Shown here in pieces: positions 1-8,900 of a stretch of 64,000 nt of DNA. The DNA lies in NCBI RefSeq assembly GCF_016793595.1, contig NZ_JAEULY010000019.1, positions 62,001 to 126,000 of the forward strand, read 5' to 3'. A program made the position numbers and the translations under genes. Every line of letters starts with the position of its first letter. Positions within the stretch are counted from its first letter, which is position 1. Source of the stretch: Phreatobacter sp. Lineage in GTDB: Bacteria; Pseudomonadota; Alphaproteobacteria; Rhizobiales; Phreatobacteraceae. Under the pieces are notes generated by a model, which searched no databases, was not told the origin of the DNA, and worked only from the letters and a program-made list of their open reading frames with translations.

Positions 1-677
1 GAGATCACGCTGTAGATGGCGTGTTCCAGCATCAGCACCTTGTTGGCGGTCGCAATCGCGATGGCGCCGCCCGAACCGCCCTCGCCGATGATGACGGCAA
101 CGTTCGGCACGCCCAGCGACAGGCTCTTGTCGGTGGAGCGGGCGATGGCCTCGGCCTGGCCGCGCTCCTCGGCGCCGATGCCGGGATAGGCGCCGGCGGT
201 GTCGACCAGCGAGATCACCGGAATGTCGAAACGTTCGGCGGTCTCCATCAGGCGCACGGCCTTGCGGTAGCCCTCCGGTCGCGCCATGCCGAAATTGTGC
301 CGGATGCGCGTTTCGGTCGTGTCGCCGCGCTCGTGCCCCATGATGCAGACGCTTTCGCCGCGGAATCGTCCGAAACCGCCGACAATGGCCTCATCCTCGC
401 CGAAGACGCGGTCCCCCGCGAGCGGCGTGAAGTCCTCGATCAGCTGGCCGATATAATCAAGCGTGTGCGGCCGTCCCGGATGGCGCGCGACGAGCGTCTT
501 CTGCCAAGGCGTCAGCCCGGCATAGAGCTCCCTCAGCGCCTGATCGGCCTTCTGCTCGAGCTTGGTCACTTCCTCGCTGATCGAGACGCCGCCGTCCCGC
601 TGCGCGACTTCGCGCAGTTCCTCGACCTTGGATTCGAGTTCGGCAATCGGCTTTTCGAAGTCGAGATAGCTTCGCAT
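1..677 (-). CDS. accA: Acetyl-CoA carboxylase carboxyltransferase subunit alpha (3' end outside window)
   Basis: AccA pairs with AccD to move the carboxyl group from carboxybiotin to acetyl-CoA, giving malonyl-CoA for fatty acid synthesis in the cytosol. The first 225 residues are visible. They begin [15 protein letters not shown] and include the family's [15 protein letters not shown] block (about 116-130), [11 protein letters not shown] (156-166) and the glycine-rich [10 protein letters not shown] turn (198-207) that forms the oxyanion hole in carboxyltransferases. Family members are about 317 residues, so roughly 90 C-terminal residues lie beyond the left edge. The ATG sits behind a purine-rich stretch. 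xerD lies 97 bp upstream on the same strand and may be cotranscribed. Identification is secure. Confidence 0.95.
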   Translation of the reverse strand, partial: MRSYLDFEKPIAELESKVEELREVAQRDGGVSISEEVTKLEQKADQALRELYAGLTPWQKTLVARHPGRPHTLDYIGQLIEDFTPLAGDRVFGEDEAIVGGFGRFRGESVCIMGHERGDTTETRIRHNFGMARPEGYRKAVRLMETAERFDIPVISLVDTAGAYPGIGAEERGQAEAIARSTDKSLSLGVPNVAVIIGEGGSGGAIAIATANKVLMLEHAIYSVI

Positions 678-774
678 CGGAAGGGTATGGCCCCGGGATG
701 AGGGCGGCCCGAGGGCCGGCGAAGGGCGAGGACATGCCCGCCGGGTGGGGCCAAGTCAAGGGACGGCTGGGCCG

Positions 775-1698
775 TCACTCATCCTCGGCAAGCGGATGGA
801 GGTCTCTGACGAGCCCTGCCAGCCGCTCGTCAAGCACATGGGTATAGATCTGTGTCGTGGCAATGTCGGCATGACCGAGCAACTGTTGCACGGAGCGCAA
901 ATCCGCTCCGTTCTGCAGGAGATGGCTGGCGAAGGCGTGGCGCAGGACGTGCGGCGAGACCTTCGCCGCCGGCAGCCCGGCGGCCCCGGCCACCGTCTTC
1001 AGTTCGCGCCCGACATGTTGCCGCGTCAGATGACCGCTCTCGCCCGACGAGGGGAAAAGCCATTTCGATGCGGCAAGACCGGCCTGTTCGCGCAAGGCCA
1101 GATAGGCGGCCATCGCCGCCTTGGCCGCATTGTTCAGCGGCACGATGCGCTCCTTGTTGCCCTTGCCGCGCACCACGAGGAAGCGTTCGTCACGTCGCGC
1201 GGCGGTCACGGGCAGCGCGATCAGCTCGGAAACGCGCAGGCCCGTGGCGTAGAGCAGTTCGAGAAGGCAGGCCATCCGGGCTACCCTCAGCCGCTCGCCG
1301 ATCGGACGCGCCGCGTCGTCCAGCCCCTCCTTCGCGACCGCCAGCAGCCGGTCGACCTCCGATAGCGCCAGCGATTTCGGCAGCGGCCGGCCGCGCTTCG
1401 GCCCCTCGAGCACGGCGGCGGGATCCTCGGTTCCGAGCCCTTCCGTATAGATGAAGCGATGAAGCTGGCGCAGGGCCGAGAGCCGCCGCGCGACCGAAGC
1501 CGTCTTCAGCCCGCGCGACTGGCAGTCGGCGAGATAGGCGCGGATCGCGTCGGTTGTGGCCGTTTTCGGCGCAAGCGCCTCGCCCGCGAGGAATTCGGCG
1601 TAGTCGTCGAGGTCGCGGCGGTAGGCGTCGAGCGTGTTCTTCGCCGCCCCGCGCTCGGCGGCCATCATGTCGAGGAACAGGTCGATCTCGCCGGCCAC
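775..1698 (-). CDS. xerD: Site-specific tyrosine recombinase XerD
   Basis: XerD works with XerC at the dif site to resolve chromosome dimers at division. The 307-residue product has the N-terminal SAM-like core-binding domain (about 1-95) and the C-terminal catalytic domain. The tyrosine recombinase residues are all present: R155 in ATGLRVSEL, K179 in RGKGNKERIVPL, H250 and R253 in SPHVLRHAFASHL, H276 in LLGHADIATT and the nucleophile Y285 in QIYTHV. I chose the GTG start because it lies 5 bp after the stop of the upstream small gene and gives a normal family length; an open frame continues further upstream but overlaps that gene. This is the housekeeping recombinase; nothing nearby suggests an integrated element. 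Confidence 0.92.
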   Translation of the reverse strand: MAGEIDLFLDMMAAERGAAKNTLDAYRRDLDDYAEFLAGEALAPKTATTDAIRAYLADCQSRGLKTASVARRLSALRQLHRFIYTEGLGTEDPAAVLEGPKRGRPLPKSLALSEVDRLLAVAKEGLDDAARPIGERLRVARMACLLELLYATGLRVSELIALPVTAARRDERFLVVRGKGNKERIVPLNNAAKAAMAAYLALREQAGLAASKWLFPSSGESGHLTRQHVGRELKTVAGAAGLPAAKVSPHVLRHAFASHLLQNGADLRSVQQLLGHADIATTQIYTHVLDERLAGLVRDLHPLAEDE

Positions 1699-1703
1699 GG
1701 CGC

Positions 1704-1853
1704 CTAGCGCCTGGGCTGGAGGCGGGCGGGCGGAATGGTCACGCTCATGTCGCGCGGCTCCGGCTCGACCAGATAGGCGAAAGCCAGCATCCCCGAGAAG
1801 ATCACTCCGCCGATCAGAATGAGGACCGTCAGGAAGCGGACAAGCGTCGGCAA
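1704..1853 (-). CDS. Small conserved single-pass membrane protein upstream of xerD
   Basis: A 49-residue protein with one hydrophobic helix (FLTVLILIGGVIFSGMLAFA, about residues 5-24) followed by a short tail ending RDMSVTIPPARLQPRR. From memory, similar tiny proteins with a C-terminal MTVxIPP motif are common next to xerD in Hyphomicrobiales; their function is unknown. The TTG start is preferred because GGGGGA lies 8 bases upstream and the product then begins directly before the helix. An in-frame ATG at 1907 would add 18 residues but has no visible ribosome binding site. The stop lies 5 bp before the xerD start, so the two are probably translated from one message. Function not assigned. Confidence 0.6.
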   Translation of the reverse strand: MPTLVRFLTVLILIGGVIFSGMLAFAYLVEPEPRDMSVTIPPARLQPRR

Positions 1854-2010
1854 GGAGGGCGTCCCCCAAGGGATTTGCGGCCAGGAACCTGCTCCGAGAC
1901 TGACCATGAATGCGGCTGCGCCGCAACCGCTGCGCGGTGGATGGCGGCGGCGGGCGACTTTCGGAGCGGGAAAGGCGCCTCTATGGTCGCGCGGCCCGAT
2001 GAGGACCCCC

Positions 2011-2823
2011 ATGCCCCTGACCGTCGCCACCTGGAACATCAATTCCGTGCGCCTGCGCATCGACACCGTCGCGCGTTTCGTCGACGCACACCGGCCGGAC
2101 GTCCTATGTCTGCAGGAAACCAAGTGCATGGACGGCCAGTTTCCACTCTCGGACGTGAAACGGATGGGCTACGACCACGTCGCGATCCACGGCCAGAAGG
2201 GCTATCACGGCGTCGCGGTCTTCTCGCGCCACGCCCTGAAGGACGTCGAGCGGAAGCCCTTCTGCGGCAAGCAGGACGCCCGGCACATCGCGGTGACGCT
2301 GGCGGAAGGGCCTGCCGCCGGCACGCGCATCCACAATTTCTACGTTCCCGCCGGCGGCGACGAGCCGGACCCCGCGATCAACGACAAATTCGCGCACAAG
2401 CTCGGTTTCCTCGACGAGATGGAGGGCTGGGACGCGCTGAAGGTCGGCGATGGCAAGTCGAAGGCGATTCTCGTCGGCGACCTCAACATCGCGCCGCTGG
2501 AGCACGACGTCTGGAGTTCCAAGCAGCTCGCCAAGGTCGTCTCGCACACGCCGCTGGAGCGCCGCCGCCTGACCGAAGTGTCCGAGCGCGGCGGCTGGAT
2601 CGACATGATGCGCTCGCTGACCCCCGAGCCGGAGAAACTCTATACGTGGTGGAGCTACCGTTCACCGGACTGGGCCGCCGCCAACAAGGGCCGCCGGCTC
2701 GATCACATCTGGCTCAGCCCGGCGCTGACGCCGGCCATGAAGAGTTTCGAGATCGTGCGCGAGGCGCGCGGCTGGGACCGCCCGTCCGACCACGTGCCGG
2801 TGATCGCTACCCTCGATTTCTGA
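2011..2823 (+). CDS. xth: Exodeoxyribonuclease III (AP endonuclease family)
   Basis: A 270-residue member of the exonuclease III/APE1 family, which cleaves DNA 5' to abasic sites and removes 3' blocking groups in base excision repair. Family motifs are in order: TWNINSVR (7-14), LCLQETK with the metal-binding Glu36, GYHGVAVFS, FYVPAGGDEPDPAINDKF, GDLNIAP, and the C-terminal RLDHIWLSP and SDHVPV with Asp260-His261. Start is the ATG just before the conserved N-terminus; an ATG 12 bases earlier is an alternative. It is transcribed divergently from xerD and its partner. Confidence 0.93.
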   Translation: MPLTVATWNINSVRLRIDTVARFVDAHRPDVLCLQETKCMDGQFPLSDVKRMGYDHVAIHGQKGYHGVAVFSRHALKDVERKPFCGKQDARHIAVTLAEGPAAGTRIHNFYVPAGGDEPDPAINDKFAHKLGFLDEMEGWDALKVGDGKSKAILVGDLNIAPLEHDVWSSKQLAKVVSHTPLERRRLTEVSERGGWIDMMRSLTPEPEKLYTWWSYRSPDWAAANKGRRLDHIWLSPALTPAMKSFEIVREARGWDRPSDHVPVIATLDF

Positions 2824-2873
2824 GTGGCGCTCCGGGCAGGTTTGCCAACTCTCTTGTTGCATTGCATCACCCG

Positions 2874-2903
2874 AACGCCCTATGGCGGCGGCCGGGCGTT
2901 TCG
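2874..2903 (+). terminator. Candidate terminator after exonuclease III gene
   Basis: AACGCCC (2874-2880) pairs with GGGCGTT (2894-2900) around a 13-base loop, followed by a short T-containing run. It sits about 50 bp after the exonuclease stop and directly before the -35 box of the etfBA promoter, so it would insulate the two units. The U-tract is short, so this is a modest call. Confidence 0.4.
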
Positions 2904-2932
2904 TTGACACCCAACAGGGCCGCTTCTACGGT
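2904..2932 (+). promoter_or_regulatory. Sigma-70-type promoter for etfBA
   Basis: TTGACA at 2904-2909, a 17-base spacer, then TACGGT at 2927-2932. The -35 is a perfect consensus and the spacing ideal. Transcription would start near 2939, leaving a leader of about 68 bases to the etfB start. Confidence 0.6.
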
Positions 2933-3006
2933 GCGCGCCCGGTCAATTTGACCTTGAAAATCGATTATCCGAGCGGAATTTTCCATTTCCCTCGGGGAGG
3001 GACACG

Positions 3007-3756
3007 ATGAAGATCCTTGTGCCCGTGAAGCGGGTGGTCGACTACAACGTGAAGATCCGCGTGAAGCCCGACGGCTCGGGCGTGGAACTCGCCAACGTCA
3101 AGATGTCGATGAACCCCTTCGACGAAATTGCCGTCGAGGAGGCGATCCGCCTGAAAGAGAAGGGCGCGGCGACCGAAATCGTCGTCGTCTCCATCGGCCC
3201 GCAGGGCGCCGCCGAGACGATCCGCACCGCGCTCGCCATGGGCGCCGACCGCGGCATCCACGTGAAGACCGACGCCACCGTCGAGCCGCTCGCCGTCGCC
3301 AAGATCCTCAAGGGCGTTGTCGGTGAGGAGGCCCCGGGCCTCGTCATCCTCGGCAAGCAGGCCATCGACGACGATTCCAACCAGACCGGCCAGATGCTGG
3401 CGGCGCTGCTCGGCTGGCCGCAAGGCACTTTCGCCTCGAAGGTCGAACTCGCCGGCGATGCCGTCTCGGTGACGCGCGAAGTCGATGGCGGCCTCCAGAC
3501 CGTGCAGCTGAAGACCCCCGCCATCGTCACGACGGACCTGCGTCTGAACGAGCCGCGCTACGCTTCGCTGCCGAACATCATGAAGGCGAAGAAGAAGCCG
3601 ATCGACGAGAAGGCCCCGGACGCCTACGGCGTCGACGTCGCCCCGCGTCTCAAGGTCCTCAAGACCGCCGAGCCGGGCGGCCGCAAGGCTGGCGTCAAGG
3701 TCGCCTCCGTCGCCGAGCTCGTCGGCAAGCTGAAGAACGAAGCCGGGGTGCTCTGA
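3007..3756 (+). CDS. etfB: Electron transfer flavoprotein subunit beta
   Basis: EtfB (249 residues) forms a heterodimer with EtfA and binds the structural AMP. The ETF accepts electrons from acyl-CoA and other FAD dehydrogenases and passes them to ETF-ubiquinone oxidoreductase. It begins [20 protein letters not shown], as family members do, and carries the signature region of the beta subunit ([20 protein letters not shown], about 179-198). GGGAGG lies ahead of the ATG. Its stop overlaps the etfA start (TGATG), so the two subunits are translationally coupled. Confidence 0.96.
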   Translation: MKILVPVKRVVDYNVKIRVKPDGSGVELANVKMSMNPFDEIAVEEAIRLKEKGAATEIVVVSIGPQGAAETIRTALAMGADRGIHVKTDATVEPLAVAKILKGVVGEEAPGLVILGKQAIDDDSNQTGQMLAALLGWPQGTFASKVELAGDAVSVTREVDGGLQTVQLKTPAIVTTDLRLNEPRYASLPNIMKAKKKPIDEKAPDAYGVDVAPRLKVLKTAEPGGRKAGVKVASVAELVGKLKNEAGVL

Positions 3757-4691
3757 TGGCAACGCTTCTGATCGCCGAACACGACAACGCCTCCGTCAAG
3801 GATCCGACGCTGAAGGCGCTGACCGCTGCCGCCGCCCTCGGCGCTCCGGTGACCGTTCTCGTCGTCGGCCAGGGCTGCGGCCCGGCCGCCGAGGCCGCCG
3901 CCAAGCTCCAGGGTGTCGCCAAGGTGCTGGTCGCCGACAATGCGGCCTATGCCCATCAGCTCGCCGAGCCGACGGCGGCCCTCATCGTCTCGCTCGCCAG
4001 CGGCTTCGATGCGATCGTCGCGCCGTCCACGGCCAACGGCAAGAACGTCCTGCCCCGCGTCGCCGCCCTGCTCGACGTGATGCAGATCTCCGACATCACC
4101 AAGGTCGTCTCGCCCGACACGTTCGAGCGGCCGATCTATGCCGGCAACGCCATCCAGACGGTGCAGTCGACCGACGCCAAGAAGGTCATCACCGTCCGCA
4201 CCGCCTCGTTCCAGGCGGCGGGCGCCGGCGGCTCGGCCCCGGTCGAGAACGCGGCGGCGGCGGCCGATCCCGGCATCTCGACCTTCGTCGGCGAGGAAAT
4301 CGCCAAGTCCGACCGCCCGGAGCTCGGCGCGGCGAAGATCATCATCTCCGGCGGCCGCGCGCTCGGCTCCAAGGAGAACTTCACCAAGGTGATCGAGCCC
4401 GTCGCCGACAAGCTCGGCGCGGCCATGGGCGCCTCGCGCGCCGCGGTCGATGCGGGCTACGCCCCGAACGACTGGCAGGTCGGCCAGACCGGCAAGGTCG
4501 TGGCTCCCGAGCTCTACATCGCCGTTGGCATTTCGGGCGCTATCCAGCACCTCGCCGGCATGAAGGACTCCAAGGTGATCGTCGCCATCAACAAGGACGA
4601 GGAGGCGCCGATCTTCCAGGTGGCCGATTACGGCCTCGTGGGCGACCTCTTCACCATCCTTCCCGAGCTCGAAAAAGAGCTCGGCAAGTAA
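3756..4691 (+). CDS. etfA: Electron transfer flavoprotein subunit alpha
   Basis: EtfA (311 residues) carries the redox-active FAD of the ETF dimer. The N-terminal half is the variable ETF domain; the C-terminal FAD domain shows SGGRALGS (198-205) and [19 protein letters not shown] (244-262), which line the FAD site. It overlaps etfB by one base. A hydroxyacyl-CoA dehydrogenase follows after a likely terminator. This etfB-etfA-dehydrogenase order is common in Hyphomicrobiales and points to a role in beta-oxidation or polyhydroxybutyrate turnover. Confidence 0.96.
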   Translation: MATLLIAEHDNASVKDPTLKALTAAAALGAPVTVLVVGQGCGPAAEAAAKLQGVAKVLVADNAAYAHQLAEPTAALIVSLASGFDAIVAPSTANGKNVLPRVAALLDVMQISDITKVVSPDTFERPIYAGNAIQTVQSTDAKKVITVRTASFQAAGAGGSAPVENAAAAADPGISTFVGEEIAKSDRPELGAAKIIISGGRALGSKENFTKVIEPVADKLGAAMGASRAAVDAGYAPNDWQVGQTGKVVAPELYIAVGISGAIQHLAGMKDSKVIVAINKDEEAPIFQVADYGLVGDLFTILPELEKELGK

Positions 4692-4698
4692 GCCTCTG

Positions 4699-4737
4699 GG
4701 GCGGGCGCGGCGTGACGTCGCGGCCGCCCTTGTCTTT
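4699..4737 (+). terminator. Rho-independent terminator after etfA
   Basis: GGGCGG (4699-4704) pairs with CCGCCC (4724-4729). Past one mismatch the stem continues through CGCG to a GTGAC loop, and TTGTCTTTT follows. It lies 8 bases after the etfA stop. Confidence 0.6.
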
Positions 4738-4844
4738 TCAACGGTCAGGATGGCGCCGGCAGCGCCGCCGTCGTAGAGATAGCGGCGAGTTCGTTTTGAT
4801 CGTGCCGCCGACCCGACGGGTCGGGCAGGCCTTCGGGTGAGACC

Positions 4845-5720
4845 ATGGACATTCGCAAGATCGGCGTGATCGGCGCCGGCCAGATGGGCAACGGTATCGC
4901 GCATGTCGCCGCGCTGGCGGGCATCGACGTGGCGCTGCACGACCTCTCGGAGGACCGCATCAAGTCGGGCCTTGCGACCATCAACGGCAATCTCAGCCGC
5001 CAGCTCTCCAAGAACCTGATCTCGGAGGAAGAGCGGCAGAAGGCGCTGCTGCGGATCGAGCCCGCGCCTCAGGTCGACGGCCTTCGCGACTGCGACCTGA
5101 TCATCGAGGCGGCGACCGAGAACGAGCAGGTCAAGGTCAAGATCTTCCAGTCGGTCTGCCCCATCGCCAAGCCGGAGGCGATTCTCGCCACCAACACCTC
5201 GTCGATCTCGATCACGCGCCTCGCCTCCACCACGGACCGGCCGGAGCGCTTCATCGGCATCCACTTCATGAACCCCGTGCCGGTGATGCAGCTCGTCGAG
5301 CTGATCCGCGGCATCGCCACCGAGGACGAGACCTTCGAGGCCTCGCGCGCCCTGTGCGCCAAGCTCGGCAAGACCGTCGCGGTCGCCGAGGATTTCCCGG
5401 CCTTCATCGTCAACCGCATCCTGCTGCCGATGATCAACGAGGCGATCTACACGCTCTACGAGGGCGTCGGCTCGGTCGAGGCGATCGACACCGCCATGCG
5501 ACTCGGCGCCAACCATCCGATGGGTCCCCTGCAGCTCGCCGACTTCATCGGCCTCGACACCTGCCTGTCGGTCATGCAGGTGCTCTATGAAGGCCTCGCG
5601 GATTCCAAGTACCGCCCGTGCCCGCTGCTGGTGAAATATGTCGAGGCCGGCTGGCTCGGCCGGAAGTCCCAGCGCGGCTTCTACGACTATCGCGGCGAAC
5701 GCCCGATCCCGACCCGCTGA
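4845..5720 (+). CDS. 3-hydroxybutyryl-CoA dehydrogenase
   Basis: A 291-residue NAD(P)-dependent dehydrogenase that interconverts 3-hydroxybutyryl-CoA and acetoacetyl-CoA. The N-terminal Rossmann fold has GAGQMG (10-15); the catalytic His140 sits in GIHFMNPVPVM; the C-terminal helical domain carries GEDFPAFIVNRIL-like (VAEDFPAFIVNRILLPMINE) and HPMGPLQLADFIGLD. Length and motifs match stand-alone short enzymes (PaaH/Hbd/FadB2), not the long fused FadB. Its place after etfBA supports a role in butyrate or short-chain acyl-CoA metabolism. The exact paralog name is not certain. A 7-bp inverted repeat lies 21 bp upstream of the start. Confidence 0.9.
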   Translation: MDIRKIGVIGAGQMGNGIAHVAALAGIDVALHDLSEDRIKSGLATINGNLSRQLSKNLISEEERQKALLRIEPAPQVDGLRDCDLIIEAATENEQVKVKIFQSVCPIAKPEAILATNTSSISITRLASTTDRPERFIGIHFMNPVPVMQLVELIRGIATEDETFEASRALCAKLGKTVAVAEDFPAFIVNRILLPMINEAIYTLYEGVGSVEAIDTAMRLGANHPMGPLQLADFIGLDTCLSVMQVLYEGLADSKYRPCPLLVKYVEAGWLGRKSQRGFYDYRGERPIPTR

Positions 5721-5786
5721 CACCCCTCGTCAGACATCGTTAAGGCTGATCGGCTACTTCTCGCGCCAGCGGGAAGGAATGGTTCG

Positions 5787-5972
5787 ATGTCGACAGCCGC
5801 CATAGCCGGGGCCCTCGTGGGCATGTCCCAGGCCAAGACTCAGATGGGCATCCAGGCCGTGCTGGTGAAACAGCAGCTCGAGGCCGACCAGGGCGTCGTC
5901 GATCTCCTCGCCTCCGCCGTGCAGGCCGCGCCCGCTCCGGGCACGGGTCAGGTCGTCGACAAGACCGCGTGA
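5787..5972 (+). CDS. YjfB-family putative motility protein
   Basis: A 61-residue protein beginning MSTAAIAGALVGMSQAKTQ with the QMGIQAVLVKQQLEADQGVVDLL helix typical of the YjfB-like family, which is annotated as putative motility protein and often lies near flagellar genes. GGAAGGA lies upstream of the ATG. It ends 12 bp before the stop of the convergent glutamate dehydrogenase gene. No flagellar genes are next to it, so its motility link rests on family membership only. Confidence 0.7.
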   Translation: MSTAAIAGALVGMSQAKTQMGIQAVLVKQQLEADQGVVDLLASAVQAAPAPGTGQVVDKTA

Positions 5973-5984
5973 GGCCGCGCGGCT

Positions 5985-8900
5985 TCAGCCCCGCACCAGA
6001 TCCCCGAGCAGGCTCGCCGCCACCGTCGCCTTGGACACGGTCAAGCCGGAATTGGCGATCTCCGCGACCGCCGTGCGGATGCGCTCGGCGCGCGCTCCGT
6101 TCACAGCCATCCAGGCCGCGACCGCCGGCTCGCCCGCCGCCGTTCCGTTCATCATGTCGGCCGCGATCCGTCGCTCCGCCACGGCGATTGAGTCGAGCGC
6201 GCGGTCGAGTGCGAGCCGGTCGAAATAGTCGGTAACGACGATGCCGCGCGCGGCGTTCTTCACCTGATCCAGCCGGAACACGGCCGAGGCGGCGAAGGCC
6301 GTCGCCGCGACGTCGGAGACGGGGCGGCCGGTCTCGTCCGCCACCGCGACGATGTCGGGCGCCGCGGCCAGATGATTGAGGCTCGCCAGCACGCCCGCGA
6401 GCGGATCGGGAACGCCGGCCGCATGCAGCTCCGCCGTGCGTGCCACGCGCGCGGCAGCCGCATCCGGCGGCAGGGCGGTGTCGAGGCTCGCGGCAACGGC
6501 CTCGATCCCGGCGCGGTGATGGGCGATGACCTCGGCAAGCCCCCTGGTCAGGTCGACATTGCGGATGAACCAGACGACGCGATCGATCAGCAGGTCCTGG
6601 ATCGCCGCATAGAGGTCGAGCTGAAGCGGCCCCGCCACGCGGTTGTCGAGACTGTCCAGTTCGGTGTTCAGCGCGGTCATGCCATAGGCGTCGCGCACGG
6701 CCGCGAAGGCCGAGGCGATGGTCGCGACATCGGCGCCGGTCTGGTCGACCAAGCGGGCGACGAAGGCCGGCCCGCCGCGATTGATCATCGAATTGGCCAG
6801 GCCCGTCGCGATGATCTCGCGGCGCAGGCGATGGTTCTCGATCGCATCGGGGAACCGCTCCTGCACCGGCCGCGGGAAATAGCGGACGAGCTCGCGTGCC
6901 AGATAGGGATCGTCCGGCACCGGCGAGGCGAGCAGATCGTCGTAGAGGTCGATCTTCGCATAGGCCAGCAGCACGGCGATCTCCGGCCGGGTCAGCGGAT
7001 CGCCGCGCCGCCGGCGTTCGGCGATCTCGGCATCGTCGGGAAGGAACTCGACCGGGCGGTCGAGCTTGCCCTCGGCCTCCAGCCCATGCATCAGCCGCTG
7101 CTGGAAGCCGAGATCCTCCAGACCGCGCCGCTGGGACAGCGAGAGCGCCAGCGTCTGCAGGTAGTTGTTGCGCAGCACGAGCCGGCCAACCTCGTCGGTC
7201 ATCTCGGCCAGCAGCGCGTTGCGCGCCTCTTCGCTGAGGCGGCCGTCCTTCTCGGGGATGGCGAGCGCCACCTTGATGTTGACCTCGACGTCCGAGGTGT
7301 TGACGCCGGCCGAATTGTCGATGGCATCGGTGTTGAGGCGCACGCCGCGCCGCCCGGCCTCGATACGACCCTTCTGCGTCATGCCGAGATTGGCGCCCTC
7401 GCCGATCACCTTCGCCCGGACATCCATCCCGGTGATGCGGATCGCATCGTTGGCCCGGTCGCCGACCTGATCGTCGGTCTCGGTCGTCGCGCGGATATAG
7501 GTTCCGATGCCCCCGAACCAGAGCAGGTCGACCTCGGCCCTGAGGATGGCGCTCATCACCTCCTGCGGCGTCGCCTCGGCCTTGTCGAGGTCGAGGATGG
7601 CCCGCACCGCCGGGGTCAGCGGCACCGACTTCGCGGAGCGCGAGAACACGCCGCCGCCCGCGGATATCAGGCTCTTGTCATAGTCCGCCCAGGACGAGCG
7701 CGGCAGCTCGAACAGCCGCTTGCGCTCGGCCCATGCCGCGCCGGGGTCCGGATCGGGGTCGAGGAAGATGTCCCGATGGTCGAAGGCCGCCACCAGCCTG
7801 ATCGTCTTCTCCAGCAGCATGCCGTTGCCGAAGACGTCGCCGGACATGTCGCCGACGCCGGCCACCGTGAACTGCGTCACGCCGATATCGGCGCCGGTCT
7901 CGCGGAAATGGCGCTTCACGGCCTCCCAGGCGCCGCGCGCGGTAATGCCCATCTTCTTGTGGTCGTAGCCCTGGCTGCCGCCGGAGGCGAAGGCATCGCC
8001 CAGCCAGTGTCCCTGCTCGATGGAGAGCTGGTTGGCCGTGTCCGAGAAGGTGGCCGTTCCCTTGTCCGCCGCCACCACCAGATAGGGGTCGTCGCCGTCA
8101 TGGCGCACGGTGTCGGCGGGCGGCACGATGTCCTGCCCGACGATATTGTCGGTGATCTGCAACAGCGAGCGCACGAAGATGCGATAGGATTCCGTGCCCT
8201 CTGCCATCCAGGCGTCGCGCTGCGAGGCCGGCGGCAGCCGCTTCGGCACGAAACCGCCCTTCGCGCCCACCGGCACGATGACCGCGTTCTTCACCTGCTG
8301 CGCCTTGACGAGGCCAAGCACCTCCGTCCGGAAGTCCTGCGGCCGGTCGGACCAGCGCAGCCCCCCGCGCGCCACCTTGCCGAAGCGCAGGTGCACGCCC
8401 TCGACCCTCGGCGAATAGACGAAGATCTCGTAGAGCGGCTTCGGCGCCGGCAGGCGGTCGATCTTCTTCGACTCGAACTTGATGGCAATGGTCGGCCGCA
8501 GCTTCCCGTCCTTGCCGAGCTGGTAGAAATTGGTGCGGACCGCCGACTGGATCAGATTGATGAACGACCGGAGCATGCGGTCTTCATCGAGCGAGGAGAC
8601 CTGCGCCAGGCCTTCCTCCAGCCGGGCCACCAGCTCCGTCTGCTTCTGGTTGCGCTCCGCGACCGAAAGGCCAAGCCTCGGGTCGAAGCGCAGATGGAAC
8701 ATCAGCACCACGCCCTTGGTGATCGGCGCGTGTTTGCGCAGCGTCCCCCAGAGGTAGTCCTGGCTGAACGGCACGCGGATCTGCCGAAGCATGCGCGCCA
8801 GCGTGCGGATCACCGCGACGTCGCGCCAGGCGAGGCCCGCCTCCAGCGTCAGCGCGTTGAAGCCGTCGCTCTCGGCATCGCCGCGCATCACCGCCATCAG

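Noticed and set aside
775-1698. Tyrosine recombinase as part of an integrated element
   Set aside because: Sequence and context (accA neighbour, no att repeats, no tRNA) fit the housekeeping XerD.
3624-5723. A 699-codon frame antisense to etfA and the hydroxybutyryl-CoA dehydrogenase
   Set aside because: Low-complexity Asp/Arg/Gly-rich translation without motifs; sense-strand genes are unambiguous.
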